64,000 nucleotides of DNA from Devosia yakushimensis (GCF_030159855.1 NZ_BSNG01000001.1:248001-312000); one strand, 5' to 3'. Shown: positions 1-8,446, numbered from the stretch's first letter. Program-made: numbers and translations. Notes: generated by a model from the letters alone, not told the origin.

Positions 1-720
1 GATGCCGGCGAGGGCCGCCGTGCTGCCGGTGAGGGCGAAGGCGATGAGCTTGAGTTTGCGCACAGCAACGCCGCTTAAATGGGCGGCTTCGCTATTGCCG
101 CCAATGGCATAGAGGCGGCGGCCGAACGTGGTTTGCTCGAGCAATACCCAGGCCAAAACGACCACGGCGAGAGCCAGGAGGGTGAGGTTTGGGATGCTGA
201 CGGCGACGCCGCCCCAATCGCCTAAAGGTATGCCGCCACGAGCGAATTGGGAAAAATCCTCGGGGATGGCGCGGCCCGAAATGGTCTTGCCGCCGCTGAC
301 GACGAAGGCAGCGCCGGAGAACATGGTGAGGGTGGCAAGGGTGGCGACAAAGGGCAGGATGCCGATGAAGCTGATCAGCGCGCCATTGATGGCGCCGCCC
401 ACCAGACCGACCAGCAAAGCCAGGGAAACCGCGGCCCAGACGGGAATTCCGAGGGTGAACAGGATGGCGACGACAATGCCGGCAAGGCTGGCCATGGAGC
501 CGACGCTGAGGTCGAAATCACCCATCACCATGACGATGGTCATGCCGGCGGCGACCACGATGAGCATGGACAATTGCTGGGAGATATTGAGCCAGTTGCG
601 GGCGGTCATGAAGGTGTCGGGCAGGTTGGCCCAGAAGAAAATCAGGATCGCAGCGAAGCCGATAAGCGTGCCGTAACGGCGGAGAAATGTTAACACACTG
701 TTACCCTTGAGCGCGACCAT
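1..720 (-). CDS. Sugar ABC transporter permease (RbsC/CUT2 family), 3' end cut by window edge
   Basis: This is the inner-membrane permease of a CUT2-type sugar importer. The frame is open from an ATG at 720 to position 1, giving 240 residues of a family usually about 320-340 long, so the C-terminus lies outside the window. Visible family features are a hydrophobic N-terminus, the segment MGDFDLSVGSMASLAG near residue 65, which matches the conserved DLSVG loop of RbsC-like permeases, and YAIGGNSEAAHLSGV near the visible end. The ATG overlaps the end of the upstream ATPase gene by 20 nt, so the two are probably translationally coupled; an in-frame GTG at about 696 is an alternative start. The specific sugar cannot be told from the sequence. 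Confidence 0.9.
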   Translation of the reverse strand, partial: MVALKGNSVLTFLRRYGTLIGFAAILIFFWANLPDTFMTARNWLNISQQLSMLIVVAAGMTIVMVMGDFDLSVGSMASLAGIVVAILFTLGIPVWAAVSLALLVGLVGGAINGALISFIGILPFVATLATLTMFSGAAFVVSGGKTISGRAIPEDFSQFARGGIPLGDWGGVAVSIPNLTLLALAVVVLAWVLLEQTTFGRRLYAIGGNSEAAHLSGVAVRKLKLIAFALTGSTAALAGI

Positions 721-2212
721 AGATGACATTGAGTAGCGTTTCTTCACTCAGGCCAGCTGCCTCGAGCGTATCGGTGATGACGCCATCGCGCAGCACGGCG
801 ATGCGGTCGGCCATGCCGAGCAATTCGGGCAGGTCGGACGAGACCAGAATGACCGCCATGCCGCGGGCGGCCATTTCGCGGATCACGGTATAGATATCGA
901 ATTTGGCGCCGACATCGACGCCGCGGGTGGGTTCGTCCAGCAGCAGCAGGCGCGGATTGCCGACCAGAGCTTTGGCGAAGACCACCTTCTGCTGGTTGCC
1001 GCCGCTGAGTTCGCTGGCGCGCTGATTGGGGCCGGCGGATTTGAGGCGGACGAGCTGGCCGTTTTCCTCGGTGAGGCGACGTTCGCGGCGGGGCGTGAGG
1101 AGAGTGCCCCAGCGGCTTTGGGCCTTGAGGTGGGGCAGCGTGGTGTTTTCGAAAATTGGGCGGGAGAGGATCAGCCCCTCAGAGCGCCGCTCGCGCGGGA
1201 TATAGGCAATGCCGGCGCGCCAGGCATCGGCGGGGCTGCGCGGACGATAGGGCTGGTTGGCCAGGGTCATGGCGCCGCCGGCGGGGGCGAGGTCACCGAA
1301 CAGGGTGCGCAGCACTTCGCGCTGGCCGGCATTGGCTATGCCAGCCAGGCCAAGGATTTCGCCGGCGCGGACGGACAGGGAGAGTGGGGCGCGGCCGCGA
1401 ATGGTGAGGTTGGTGGCGGTGAAGACGGCGTGATCTTGCGGCGGGGTGAGCTGGCTTGGATAGGCTTCCTCGACGCGGCGGCCGATCATCAGGGCGATCA
1501 GATCGTCATGGGTGATATCAGCGATTTTGCCGGTGTCGATGCTGGTGCCGTCGCGGATGACGGTGGCCTTGTCGCAAATGGCCATGATCTCGTCGAGGCG
1601 ATGGGAGACGTAAAGCACCGAGGCGCCCTGGAGGCGCAGTTCGCGCAGTACCGTGAAGAGGCGTTCGGATTCCTCACTGGTGAGGGCGGCGGTGGGCTCG
1701 TCCAGCACATAGAGGCGGGCGGGGGCGCCGGCCTCGCCGACAAAGGCGCTGGAAATGCGCACCAGCATCTGATCGCCCAGGGTCAGCGTGCCCAGCTTCT
1801 GGCGGGGATCGATATGGGTAATACCGAGTTTGAGCAGGGTTTGCTGCGCGGCGGTGTTGAGCTTTTTCCAATCGACGAAGAGGCCTCCGCGGCGCGGATA
1901 GGCGCGGCCCATGAAGATGTTTTCGGCCACGGACAGGGCCGGGACGACGTTGAATTCCTGGTGGATGAAGCGCAGGCCGAGGCGATGGGCCTGGTGGGCG
2001 CTGTCGATATGGACCGGAGTGCCGTCGAGGCTGATATCGGCGCGGTCGGGGGCGGTGACGCCGGCCAGGATTTTGATGAGGGTGGATTTGCCGGCGCCGT
2101 TTTCGCCCATCAGTGCGTGAATTTCGCCGGGCGCGATATCGAGGTCCACACCCTTGAGGGCCGGGACGCCGCCATAGGCTTTGGTCACGTGTTTGAGGGA
2201 GAGCAGGGTCAT
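701..2212 (-). CDS. Sugar ABC transporter ATP-binding protein (RbsA-like, duplicated ATPase)
   Basis: This is the cytoplasmic ATPase of the CUT2 importer, 503 aa, with two nucleotide-binding domains in one chain as is usual for this class. The first domain has Walker A GENGAGKST near residue 40 and Walker B LYVLDEPTAAL. The second domain has the signature LSGGNQQK and Walker B LLLLDEPTRGVD near the C-terminus. The start at 2212 (MTLLSLKHVTKAYGG) is chosen because the open frame upstream translates a palindromic repeat and has no family similarity. It lies between the binding-protein gene (end 2631) and the permease gene, with a repeat-filled 418-bp gap on the binding-protein side. Confidence 0.93.
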   Translation of the reverse strand: MTLLSLKHVTKAYGGVPALKGVDLDIAPGEIHALMGENGAGKSTLIKILAGVTAPDRADISLDGTPVHIDSAHQAHRLGLRFIHQEFNVVPALSVAENIFMGRAYPRRGGLFVDWKKLNTAAQQTLLKLGITHIDPRQKLGTLTLGDQMLVRISSAFVGEAGAPARLYVLDEPTAALTSEESERLFTVLRELRLQGASVLYVSHRLDEIMAICDKATVIRDGTSIDTGKIADITHDDLIALMIGRRVEEAYPSQLTPPQDHAVFTATNLTIRGRAPLSLSVRAGEILGLAGIANAGQREVLRTLFGDLAPAGGAMTLANQPYRPRSPADAWRAGIAYIPRERRSEGLILSRPIFENTTLPHLKAQSRWGTLLTPRRERRLTEENGQLVRLKSAGPNQRASELSGGNQQKVVFAKALVGNPRLLLLDEPTRGVDVGAKFDIYTVIREMAARGMAVILVSSDLPELLGMADRIAVLRDGVITDTLEAAGLSEETLLNVIYGRAQG

Positions 2213-2290
2213 GAAGGGGTGTTGGCTGGTTTGGGGGCGGTTCGTCAAGCGGAGTTGTTGTTGCGTCAGCGTGTGCCGCAACCACCGCGC

Positions 2291-2367
2291 CTCCCTCGGG
2301 CTTGACCCGAGGGCCTGTCCCAGTATTGCGCGAGTGGTGGGAGGCCCTCGGGTCAAGCCCGAGGGAG
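2291..2367. repeat. Palindromic repeat family C
   Basis: Two arms, 2291-2315 and 2343-2367, are reverse complements of each other. Each arm is itself a hairpin with stems CCCTCGGG and CCCGAGGG around a 5-nt loop. Similar copies lie at 35907-35986, 50614-50690 and 59411-59489. It lies in the gap between the CUT2 binding-protein and ATPase genes. Confidence 0.85.
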
Positions 2368-2437
2368 ATGCGGTGGGTTGGGAAATGGCGGGGTGAGCGC
2401 TGAGATTTCGATACACCAACGGCCCGCGTCTGCGGAG

Positions 2438-2518
2438 GCATACCCCCACCCTGCTCGATGGACGGACTTAGCTGAAGCTAAGTCCTATCTCGCTTCCCTC
2501 CCCACAAGGGGGAGGGTG
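2438..2518. repeat. Repeat module D with perfect hairpin
   Basis: This block of about 80 bp recurs at 18069-18149. It contains a perfect 9-bp stem, GGACTTAGC and GCTAAGTCC, with a TGAA loop at 2464-2485, followed by the short inverted repeat CCCTCCCC/GGGGAGGG. No gene is visible in this stretch. Confidence 0.75.
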
Positions 2519-2534
2519 GGTGCCGACTGAGGGA

Positions 2535-2621
2535 TTGAAGCGATGGGAGAGCGCAGAACCCCTCACCCTGACCTTCCGCTGAACGCGTCAGGTCGGTCCC
2601 TCTCCCTCAAGGGGAGAGGGG
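2535..2621. repeat. Repeat module E, nearly identical to 5548-5633
   Basis: A block of about 86 bp begins TTGAAGCGATGGGAG and ends with the CTCTCCCTCAAGGGG hairpin. The copy at 5548-5633 differs at only a handful of positions. It ends just downstream of the binding-protein stop codon. Confidence 0.8.
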
Positions 2622-2630
2622 AAGCAAGTG

Positions 2631-3572
2631 TTACTCAGCCGCGTTGGCTGCAGTGATCAGTTTGGTGGGCACGTAGGTAACCCGCTGCTTGAGGGTTTCG
2701 CCGGCGAGGACCCGGGTGACGGCGTCGGCGGTGGCGGTGCCGATGCCGGCGAAGTCCTGGGCGACACTGGCTTCGAAATTGCCGCCGGCGGCGATGGCCT
2801 CGCGGGCCTGGGGATTGGCGTCGATGCCGGTGATGACGATGCCTTCCCCGTCACGGCCGGCGGCCTCGATGGCTTGCAGGGCGCCGAGGGCGGGCTGGTC
2901 CCAGGCGGCCCAGACGGCCTTGATGCTGCCGGGCTCGGGATTGGCGGCGAGGATGGCTTCCATTTTGGCGCGGGAATCCGCAATGCCGCCATCGGAGACG
3001 TCGGGGGTGACGCGATCGAGCACTTTGATATCGGGGAAATTGCCGAAGACGGCATCGGCCACGACGCCGCGCACCTGGACGGGCGGGAAAGCTTCGAAGA
3101 TGAACATCACGACATTGCCCTGCCCGCTGATGCGGTCTGCCACATAGGTCGCGGTTTCGGCGGCCATGGCATAGCCATTGGAGGTGACATTGGTCGCCAG
3201 CAGCGGATCGCTGCCGGCATCCATGCCGATGACCGGAATGCCGGCATCGGCGGCGGCCTGGAGGCCCGCGGCGACCTGGCTGGGATCGACATTGATGACG
3301 ATGGCATCGACATTCTGGGTGACCATGTCTTCGATGCGGCTGATCACGGCGGCGACGTCGCCGGCGGTGTCGATGACATTGACGTCCCAATCCTTGCCCT
3401 TGGCGGCGGCCTGGAAAGACTCGACATAGAATTGGGTGCCGGGCTGGGCCAGATAGGGCGTGATGATGGCGATCTTGGACTGGGCCATGGCGCCGCTCGC
3501 GCCCAGAGTGGCAGCGAGCAGGCTCGCGCCAGCCAACAGGCCGCGGGTGAAATGAATGGTCTTGAAAGTCAT
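2631..3572 (-). CDS. Sugar ABC transporter substrate-binding protein (periplasmic, RbsB-like)
   Basis: This is the periplasmic binding protein of the CUT2 importer, 313 aa. A Sec signal peptide is clear: basic start MTFKTIHFTRG, hydrophobic core, and cleavage after ASGAMA near residue 25. The mature part has the type I periplasmic-binding fold features IAIITPYLAQPG, then DAIVINVDPSQVAAGLQAAADAGIPVIGMDAG near residues 90-120. The start at 3572 has an AGGGGA ribosome-binding site a few bases upstream; the longer open frame would put the signal peptide inside the protein. It is the first gene of the minus-strand operon and is divergent from the sugar kinase at 3839. The ligand is probably a pentose, polyol or related sugar, but this is not decided by sequence. 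Confidence 0.92.
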   Translation of the reverse strand: MTFKTIHFTRGLLAGASLLAATLGASGAMAQSKIAIITPYLAQPGTQFYVESFQAAAKGKDWDVNVIDTAGDVAAVISRIEDMVTQNVDAIVINVDPSQVAAGLQAAADAGIPVIGMDAGSDPLLATNVTSNGYAMAAETATYVADRISGQGNVVMFIFEAFPPVQVRGVVADAVFGNFPDIKVLDRVTPDVSDGGIADSRAKMEAILAANPEPGSIKAVWAAWDQPALGALQAIEAAGRDGEGIVITGIDANPQAREAIAAGGNFEASVAQDFAGIGTATADAVTRVLAGETLKQRVTYVPTKLITAANAAE

Positions 3573-3703
3573 ATGCGTGTTCCCCTGGATGCGAATGCCA
3601 TCTGGTGCCTTGCCGGGATGGTTCCCTTTCGCCGGCAGGCACCATATTGGAGAGGGCGGAATGCGGGAAGGGTGCAATTGTGCTCGGGCTCGCAACCCGC
3701 ACG

Positions 3704-3805
3704 ATGTCATTCCGGCGCAGGCCGGAATCCATTCTGTGCCCTCTCCGCAGCCGGGATGGCGGGGATAGCCTTCAGCATGGATTCCGGCCTGCGCCGGAAT
3801 GACAT
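3704..3805. repeat. Palindromic repeat family A (variant)
   Basis: Arms at 3704-3731 and 3778-3805 are reverse complements. Each contains TTCCGGCGCAGGCCGGAA or its complement, so each arm can fold alone and the two can pair with each other. It lies in the divergent region between the binding-protein gene and the sugar kinase, where promoters would be expected. Confidence 0.85.
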
Positions 3806-3838
3806 CGTGGGTAAACGCGTATTGGGAATGAGGGTGAC

Positions 3839-5293
3839 GTGGCGAAAATCATGCTGATCGGCTTGGATGTGGGCACGACGGCCACCAAGGCGGTGCTGAT
3901 CGACGAGGCGGGGGAGCGGTTGGCGGCGTTTGCGCATCCGCATGCGACTAGGCGGCCGCAGGAAGGCCATGCCGAGCAGGACCCGCGCGACTGGATGGCG
4001 GGGGTGCTGGGGGCGCTGGATGCGTTTGCGCGGGGACATGACCTGAGCGGGCTCAAGGCCATCGGGATTTGCAGCCAGGTCAATAGCCATGTGTTTGTCG
4101 ATGGCGCTGGCACGCCGCTGCTGCCGGCGATTATCTGGCAGGATGGACGCTCGGCGCCGGATGCGGCGGCGCTGGATGGGCAGGTGAGTGACGCGCAGAA
4201 GATTGGCTGGTTCGGCACGCCGATGCCGATTGATGCGAGCCACGCCTTGGCGCGGATGGCGCATGTGCGGCGGGTGAGCCCCGAGATTTATGCGCGGACG
4301 CGGCATGTGCTGGCGCCCAAGGATTTTTGTATTTTGCAGCTGACCGGGGCGGTGGTGAGCGACCCGATTGCGGCAGTGGGGCTGGTGGATGCGGGGGGCG
4401 ATTACGTCGCCGATCTGCTGGCGCTGGTGCCGCGGGCGGCGGAGCTCTTGCCGCCGCTGGCGAGTTTTACGACGATTGCCGGTGTAGTGCGGGCGGGGCT
4501 GCCTTGTGCGGGGGTGCCGGTTGTGGTGGGGGCAATGGATGCCTGGGGCGGCATGTTCGGAGTGGGCGTGGTGGCCGATGGGGACGCCATGTATCAGAGC
4601 GGCACGAGCGACGTGCCGGGGATTGTGTCGAGCACGATTGTGCCCACGCCAGGAGTGATCCTGTTTCCGCCCTATGAGGGGGTGGTGATGCACGCCGCGC
4701 CCACCCAATCGGGCGGGGCGTCGCTGGGGTGGATTGCGGGCGTGCTGGGGCGCTCACCGGCCGAGGCGGCGGCTTTGGGCGCGAGCGCAGTTCCGGGGCG
4801 GTCGGCGCCGCTGTTTTTGCCGCATTTGCAGGGGGAGCGGGCGCCGCTGTGGGATAGCGCCTCGCGCGGAGTGTTTGCGCGGCTCGATCCTGGATCAGGC
4901 GCGGCGGAGATGGCGCGGGCGGTTATGGAGGGCGTGGCCTATGCCGGTCGCTGGGCGTTTGAGGCGCTGTATCGCTCGGCGGCGGTGGATCCGGCGGTGA
5001 TCAATATTGGGGGCGGTGGGTCGCTATCCGATGATTGGTGCCAGATCAGGGCGGATGTGTTGGGCAAGCCCTTGCGGCGGTGTGTGGCGCCGGAATCGGC
5101 GGCTTTGGGGGCGGCGATTTTGGCGGGGCAGGCGAGCGGGATTGGCGGGACGCTCATGGAGGCGGTGCGGCTATTGGTGCGGTATGATCGGGTGTTTGAG
5201 CCGGATGGGGCCGTGAAGGGGTATCATGCGGAGCGGTTCGGGCATTATCAGGCGTTATATGGGGATTTGCGCGGGTTTAATGGGCGGTTTTAG
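3839..5293 (+). CDS. FGGY-family carbohydrate kinase (xylulokinase-like)
   Basis: This enzyme phosphorylates a sugar or polyol with ATP in the cytoplasm; 484 aa is the normal length for xylulokinase-type FGGY enzymes. The N-terminal phosphate-binding motif GLDVGTTATKAVLID is at residues 8-22, IIWQDGRS near 100 is typical of the substrate side, and the C-terminal nucleotide site NIGGGGSLSDDWCQ is near 395. The start is GTG at 3839 with AGGG just upstream. It is divergent from the CUT2 importer, so it probably phosphorylates the imported substrate. Xylulokinase is the closest guess, but FGGY kinases of D-ribulose, erythritol or other polyols look alike. Confidence 0.88.
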   Translation: MAKIMLIGLDVGTTATKAVLIDEAGERLAAFAHPHATRRPQEGHAEQDPRDWMAGVLGALDAFARGHDLSGLKAIGICSQVNSHVFVDGAGTPLLPAIIWQDGRSAPDAAALDGQVSDAQKIGWFGTPMPIDASHALARMAHVRRVSPEIYARTRHVLAPKDFCILQLTGAVVSDPIAAVGLVDAGGDYVADLLALVPRAAELLPPLASFTTIAGVVRAGLPCAGVPVVVGAMDAWGGMFGVGVVADGDAMYQSGTSDVPGIVSSTIVPTPGVILFPPYEGVVMHAAPTQSGGASLGWIAGVLGRSPAEAAALGASAVPGRSAPLFLPHLQGERAPLWDSASRGVFARLDPGSGAAEMARAVMEGVAYAGRWAFEALYRSAAVDPAVINIGGGGSLSDDWCQIRADVLGKPLRRCVAPESAALGAAILAGQASGIGGTLMEAVRLLVRYDRVFEPDGAVKGYHAERFGHYQALYGDLRGFNGRF

Positions 5294-5313
5294 GCGGTGA
5301 GATAGGGGCTTCC

Positions 5314-5474
5314 TCCACCCCTCCCTTCCCTCCCCATCAAGGGGAGGGTGAGCCTGGTGGTCGGGGTGGGATGGTGCTCGATCATCCATCCATAAGAAAG
5401 TCCGGGCTTGGCGGCATGTTGCCCAAAACTCGATGTCACCCTCCCCTTGATGGGGAGGGCTAGGGAGGGGTGGT
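5314..5474. repeat. Inverted repeat family B (paired)
   Basis: The left part 5314-5350 and right part 5435-5474 are reverse complements, each containing CCCTCCCC and GGGGAGGG around ATCAA or TTGAT. The 363-bp gap 5294-5656 holds this element, half a family A repeat and a module E copy, and no visible gene. Confidence 0.8.
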
Positions 5475-5500
5475 GGGAGCCCGGATACCGGTAAGGGAAA

Positions 5501-5529
5501 CGGAGGTTCCCGCCTTCGCGGGAATGACA
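5501..5529. repeat. Half copy of repeat family A
   Basis: One hairpin arm only, GTTCCCGCC-TTC-GCGGGAAT, followed by GACAT. The partner arm seen in full copies is missing. Confidence 0.6.
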
Positions 5530-5547
5530 TTGTGGGGGGAATGGGCG

Positions 5548-5633
5548 TTGAAGCGATGGGAGGACGCAGGACCCCTCACCCTGACCTTCCGCTGAACGCG
5601 TCAGGTCTGTCCCTCTCCCTCAAGGGGCGAGGG
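5548..5633. repeat. Repeat module E, second copy
   Basis: Nearly identical to 2535-2621 along its whole length of about 86 bp. It lies just beyond the stop codon of the GMC oxidoreductase, as the first copy does beyond the stop of the binding-protein gene. Confidence 0.8.
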
Positions 5634-5656
5634 TTGGGCTTCGTGCCTGTCTGCGC

Positions 5657-7273
5657 TTAGCGCTCCATCCCGATCATTTCTGCGGCTTTCGACCCGATTG
5701 CCATCGCTGGAGCGTTGGTATTCCCCGAGACGATGGCGGGCATGATGGAGCAGTCGATGATGCGCAGGCTGTCGATGCCGCGCAGGCGCAGGCGGTCGTC
5801 GACGACGGCCATGGGGTCACTGTCGGGGCCCATGCGGGCGGTGCCGACGGGGTGGTAATTGGTTTTGACGGTCTGGCCGGCGAAACGGGCCAGGTCGTCC
5901 TCGGCGGTGAGGGCGGGGCCGGGCAGCAATTCTTCGGCGATCTTGGATTTGAAGGGCTCGGTGGCGAGCAATTGGCGGGCGACGGCGAGGGAGGCCAGCG
6001 TCAGGCGCAGATCGTCGGCATGGCCGAAGAAATTGCAATCGACCAGTGGTTTGTCTTCGGGATTGGCCGAGCGCAGCTTGACGCTGCCGCGCGCCTTGGG
6101 GCGGAGCAGGCAGGAGGTGAAGGTGACGCCATAGGTGGGTTTGGCCGAGGAGACGTCGCGGTCCAGATACACAATGGGCGCGCAATAGAGCTGGATCGTT
6201 GGGCGGTCGCCGCCATCGGGATCGTAGAACAGGCAGGCTTCGATGCCGGTGGTGGTGACGGGGCCTGAATTGAATAGCAGATATTGCAGGCCGTTGCGCA
6301 GCATGGGCCAGCCCTTGTCCTGGCCGAAATAGCCGGACTTGCCCTTGGTGGTGGCGATGACGGGGACTTCGTGATGGTCCTGCAGGTTGGCGCCGACGCC
6401 GGGCAGGTCGGCCATGACCTCGATGCCGTGTTCGCGCAGGTGATCGGCGGGGCCGATGCCGGACAGCATGAGTAATTTGGCGGTGTTGTAGGTGCCGGCG
6501 CCAACAAGCACTTCGCGATCGGCATGGACGGTTTGGGTCGTGCCGTCCTTGGTGTAGCTCAGGCCGATGGCGCGGTTGTTGTCGATGACGATGCGGTCGA
6601 CGCGGGCACCGGTGACGATGGTCAGGCGCCCATCTTTACGCAGCGGATCGAGGAAGGCCTTTTTGGCGTCGGAGCGGGCCTTGTGGCGGTTCCACAGGCC
6701 ATAGGTGTGCTGCATGATGCCGACGCCGTTTTGCCGGACGCCGTTGAAATCGGGATTGTAGGGATGGCCCAGGCCCTGGGCGGCGAGCAGGAAATCCTCG
6801 GTCGTGTCGCAAATCTGGCCGGGCTCGGAGACGCGCAGATTGCCTGATATGCCGTGATAGACATTGTTGAAGCGGGCATTGGCTTCGAGATTTTTGAAAT
6901 GCGGGAGCAGGTCCGTATAGGACCAGGCGCCATTATTGCCCAGGCTCGCCGCCCAGCCGTCGTAATCCTCGCGCTGGCCGCGCATATAGACCATGGCGTT
7001 GACGGCGCTGCCGCCGCCCAGGGCCTTGGCGACGGGCACGATGGGGCCGCGTCCGCCGAGCTGGGGTTGGGGGACGGTATGGTGCATTTCGAGGAAATCC
7101 TCGCGCGCCAGATATTTCATATAGCCGGCGGGGAAATCCATGAGGCGGGCGGTCTTGGCGGGGCCGCGCTCGAGGATGAGAACTGAGCAGCCGAAATCGC
7201 GCACGAGGCGCATGGCAGCAACCGAAGCGGCAGAGCCGCCGCCGGCAATGATGAAATCGTAGCTGGACGCCAA
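5657..7273 (-). CDS. GMC-family FAD-dependent oxidoreductase (choline/alcohol dehydrogenase-like)
   Basis: This is an FAD-dependent oxidase or dehydrogenase of alcohols, 538 aa. The N-terminal FAD-binding segment is FIIAGGGSAASVAAMRL, with ERGP further on. The GMC signature segment follows around residues 80-100, KALGGGSAVNAMVYMRG, and a second family motif GAGTYNTAKLLMLSGIGP is near 260. The C-terminal active-site region NYHPVGTARMG holds the catalytic histidine. The third position of the usual GxGxxG dinucleotide motif is Ala here. The start is TTG at 7273 with GAGGGGA upstream. It is read in the same direction as the LysR gene upstream of it. The substrate is unknown; choline dehydrogenase is only a family-level label. 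Confidence 0.88.
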   Translation of the reverse strand: MASSYDFIIAGGGSAASVAAMRLVRDFGCSVLILERGPAKTARLMDFPAGYMKYLAREDFLEMHHTVPQPQLGGRGPIVPVAKALGGGSAVNAMVYMRGQREDYDGWAASLGNNGAWSYTDLLPHFKNLEANARFNNVYHGISGNLRVSEPGQICDTTEDFLLAAQGLGHPYNPDFNGVRQNGVGIMQHTYGLWNRHKARSDAKKAFLDPLRKDGRLTIVTGARVDRIVIDNNRAIGLSYTKDGTTQTVHADREVLVGAGTYNTAKLLMLSGIGPADHLREHGIEVMADLPGVGANLQDHHEVPVIATTKGKSGYFGQDKGWPMLRNGLQYLLFNSGPVTTTGIEACLFYDPDGGDRPTIQLYCAPIVYLDRDVSSAKPTYGVTFTSCLLRPKARGSVKLRSANPEDKPLVDCNFFGHADDLRLTLASLAVARQLLATEPFKSKIAEELLPGPALTAEDDLARFAGQTVKTNYHPVGTARMGPDSDPMAVVDDRLRLRGIDSLRIIDCSIMPAIVSGNTNAPAMAIGSKAAEMIGMER

Positions 7274-7388
7274 GGCCAGGTCCCCTCTGCCGGATTTGTT
7301 TCCGTGCTTTGAGGCGCACTATCGCAGAGCCGGGAAACGGGGGCTAGCGCCGAGTTTTCGCTTTCGACAGGTGGGCGCGGTCGGCAGT

Positions 7389-8267
7389 TTACGCGAAGAT
7401 AGCCCGCTCCTTGCCCACGATCTCGGCCAGGAATTCGGCGACGATGGTGACGCGGCGGAGGGTGCGGAGGTCTTCGTGGACGACGGTCCAATAGGCGCGG
7501 GTGAGGCTGTGGGCGGGCAGGATTGGGACCAGGTTTGGATCGGCTTGGGCCATGAAGCCGTGCAGGATGCCGATGCCGGCGCCGGCGCGGACGGCTTCGG
7601 TTTGGCCCATGGCGGTGGAGACGGACAGGGTCGAGCGCCAATCGGGGAGGAAGGCGCTGGTATAGTCGAGCGAGGCCGAGAAGAGCAGGTCATCGACATA
7701 GCCGACGAGGTGGTGGGCGGATAGATCGGCCAGGGCAAGCGGGGTGCCGTGGCGGGCCAGGTAGGATTTGGCGGCGTAGAGGCCCAGGCGATAATCGGTG
7801 AGTTTGCGGGCGACGAGGCGGCCCTCGCGGGGGCGCTCGAGGGTGACGGCGATGTCGGCTTCGCGGCGGGAGAGCGAGAAGGCGCGGGGGACCGGGACCA
7901 GTTCGATGCGCAGGCCCTGATGCCGCTCGGTGAGCTGGCCGATGCGCGGGGCGAGGAAGGCGACGCCGAAGCCGTCCGGCGCGCCGACGCGGACTATGCC
8001 CTCGATGGCGCTATCGGCCCCGGCGGTCTGGCTGGCGGCGAGCATGGCGCTTTCCATGGCTTCGGCATGGCTGAGGAAGCGCTCGCCGGCGCCGGACAGG
8101 TCCGAGCCATTGGTTTTGCGGGTGAAGAGCGTGCTGCCGAGCGCCGTTTCGAGCGCGGTGAGGCGGCGGGCGACGGTGGCGTGATTGAGGCCCAGGCTGC
8201 GGGCGGCGCCGAGGATTTGGCCGTGGCGGGCGACGGCGAGGAAGATGCGGACGTCGTCCCAGTTCAT
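7389..8267 (-). CDS. LysR-family transcriptional regulator
   Basis: This is a DNA-binding regulator of 292 aa, the usual LysR length. The N-terminal winged helix-turn-helix spans residues 1-60 (FLAVARHGQILGAARSLGLNHATVARRLTALE), followed by a periplasmic-binding-like effector domain from about residue 90. It is divergent from mmsA (8447). A perfect 6-bp inverted repeat at 8364-8382 sits directly upstream of the mmsA promoter candidate, so mmsA is its likely target; the GMC oxidoreductase gene downstream may be co-transcribed with it. The effector is unknown. Confidence 0.92.
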   Translation of the reverse strand: MNWDDVRIFLAVARHGQILGAARSLGLNHATVARRLTALETALGSTLFTRKTNGSDLSGAGERFLSHAEAMESAMLAASQTAGADSAIEGIVRVGAPDGFGVAFLAPRIGQLTERHQGLRIELVPVPRAFSLSRREADIAVTLERPREGRLVARKLTDYRLGLYAAKSYLARHGTPLALADLSAHHLVGYVDDLLFSASLDYTSAFLPDWRSTLSVSTAMGQTEAVRAGAGIGILHGFMAQADPNLVPILPAHSLTRAYWTVVHEDLRTLRRVTIVAEFLAEIVGKERAIFA

Positions 8268-8294
8268 GGATTTTTGGCCTCTTTAGTAAGGGGG

Positions 8295-8331
8295 TACCCC
8301 CTCCTAGCCTCCCCCTGATAGGGGGAGGGAT
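8295..8331. repeat. Half copy of repeat family B
   Basis: Single arm containing CCTCCCCCT-GAT-AGGGGGAGG, just upstream of the LysR start and inside the LysR/mmsA divergent region. Confidence 0.65.
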
Positions 8332-8363
8332 GGATTGGGGCTCGCGTCTATCGTTGTATAATT

Positions 8364-8382
8364 TTCGCACATCGGTTGCGAA
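8364..8382. promoter_or_regulatory. Candidate LysR binding site
   Basis: TTCGCA and TGCGAA form a perfect inverted repeat with a 7-nt spacer. It lies between the divergent LysR and mmsA genes and ends 2 nt before the -35 candidate at 8385, where LysR-type activators usually bind. Assigning it to this LysR is an inference from position. Confidence 0.55.
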
Positions 8383-8384
8383 TT

Positions 8385-8413
8385 TTGTCGTCTTGAGTTG
8401 CATAAAATATAGC
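8385..8413 (+). promoter_or_regulatory. Candidate sigma-70 promoter of mmsA
   Basis: TTGTCG (8385-8390) and TATAGC (8408-8413) are separated by 17 nt. Transcription would start near 8420, giving a leader of about 27 nt with the ribosome-binding site AAGGGAG at 8434-8440. Confidence 0.45.
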
Positions 8414-8446
8414 GCGAAGACTGTTCTCACAACAAGGGAGAGCCTT

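Noticed and set aside
1118..2305. 395-codon open frame on the plus strand opposite the sugar ATPase
   Set aside because: Low-complexity Gly/Ala/Asp-rich translation and no motif; the ATPase on the other strand is certain.
2291..2621. Possible CRISPR array because of closely spaced repeats
   Set aside because: The repeats are different palindromic families, not a single direct repeat with equal spacers, and no cas gene is nearby.
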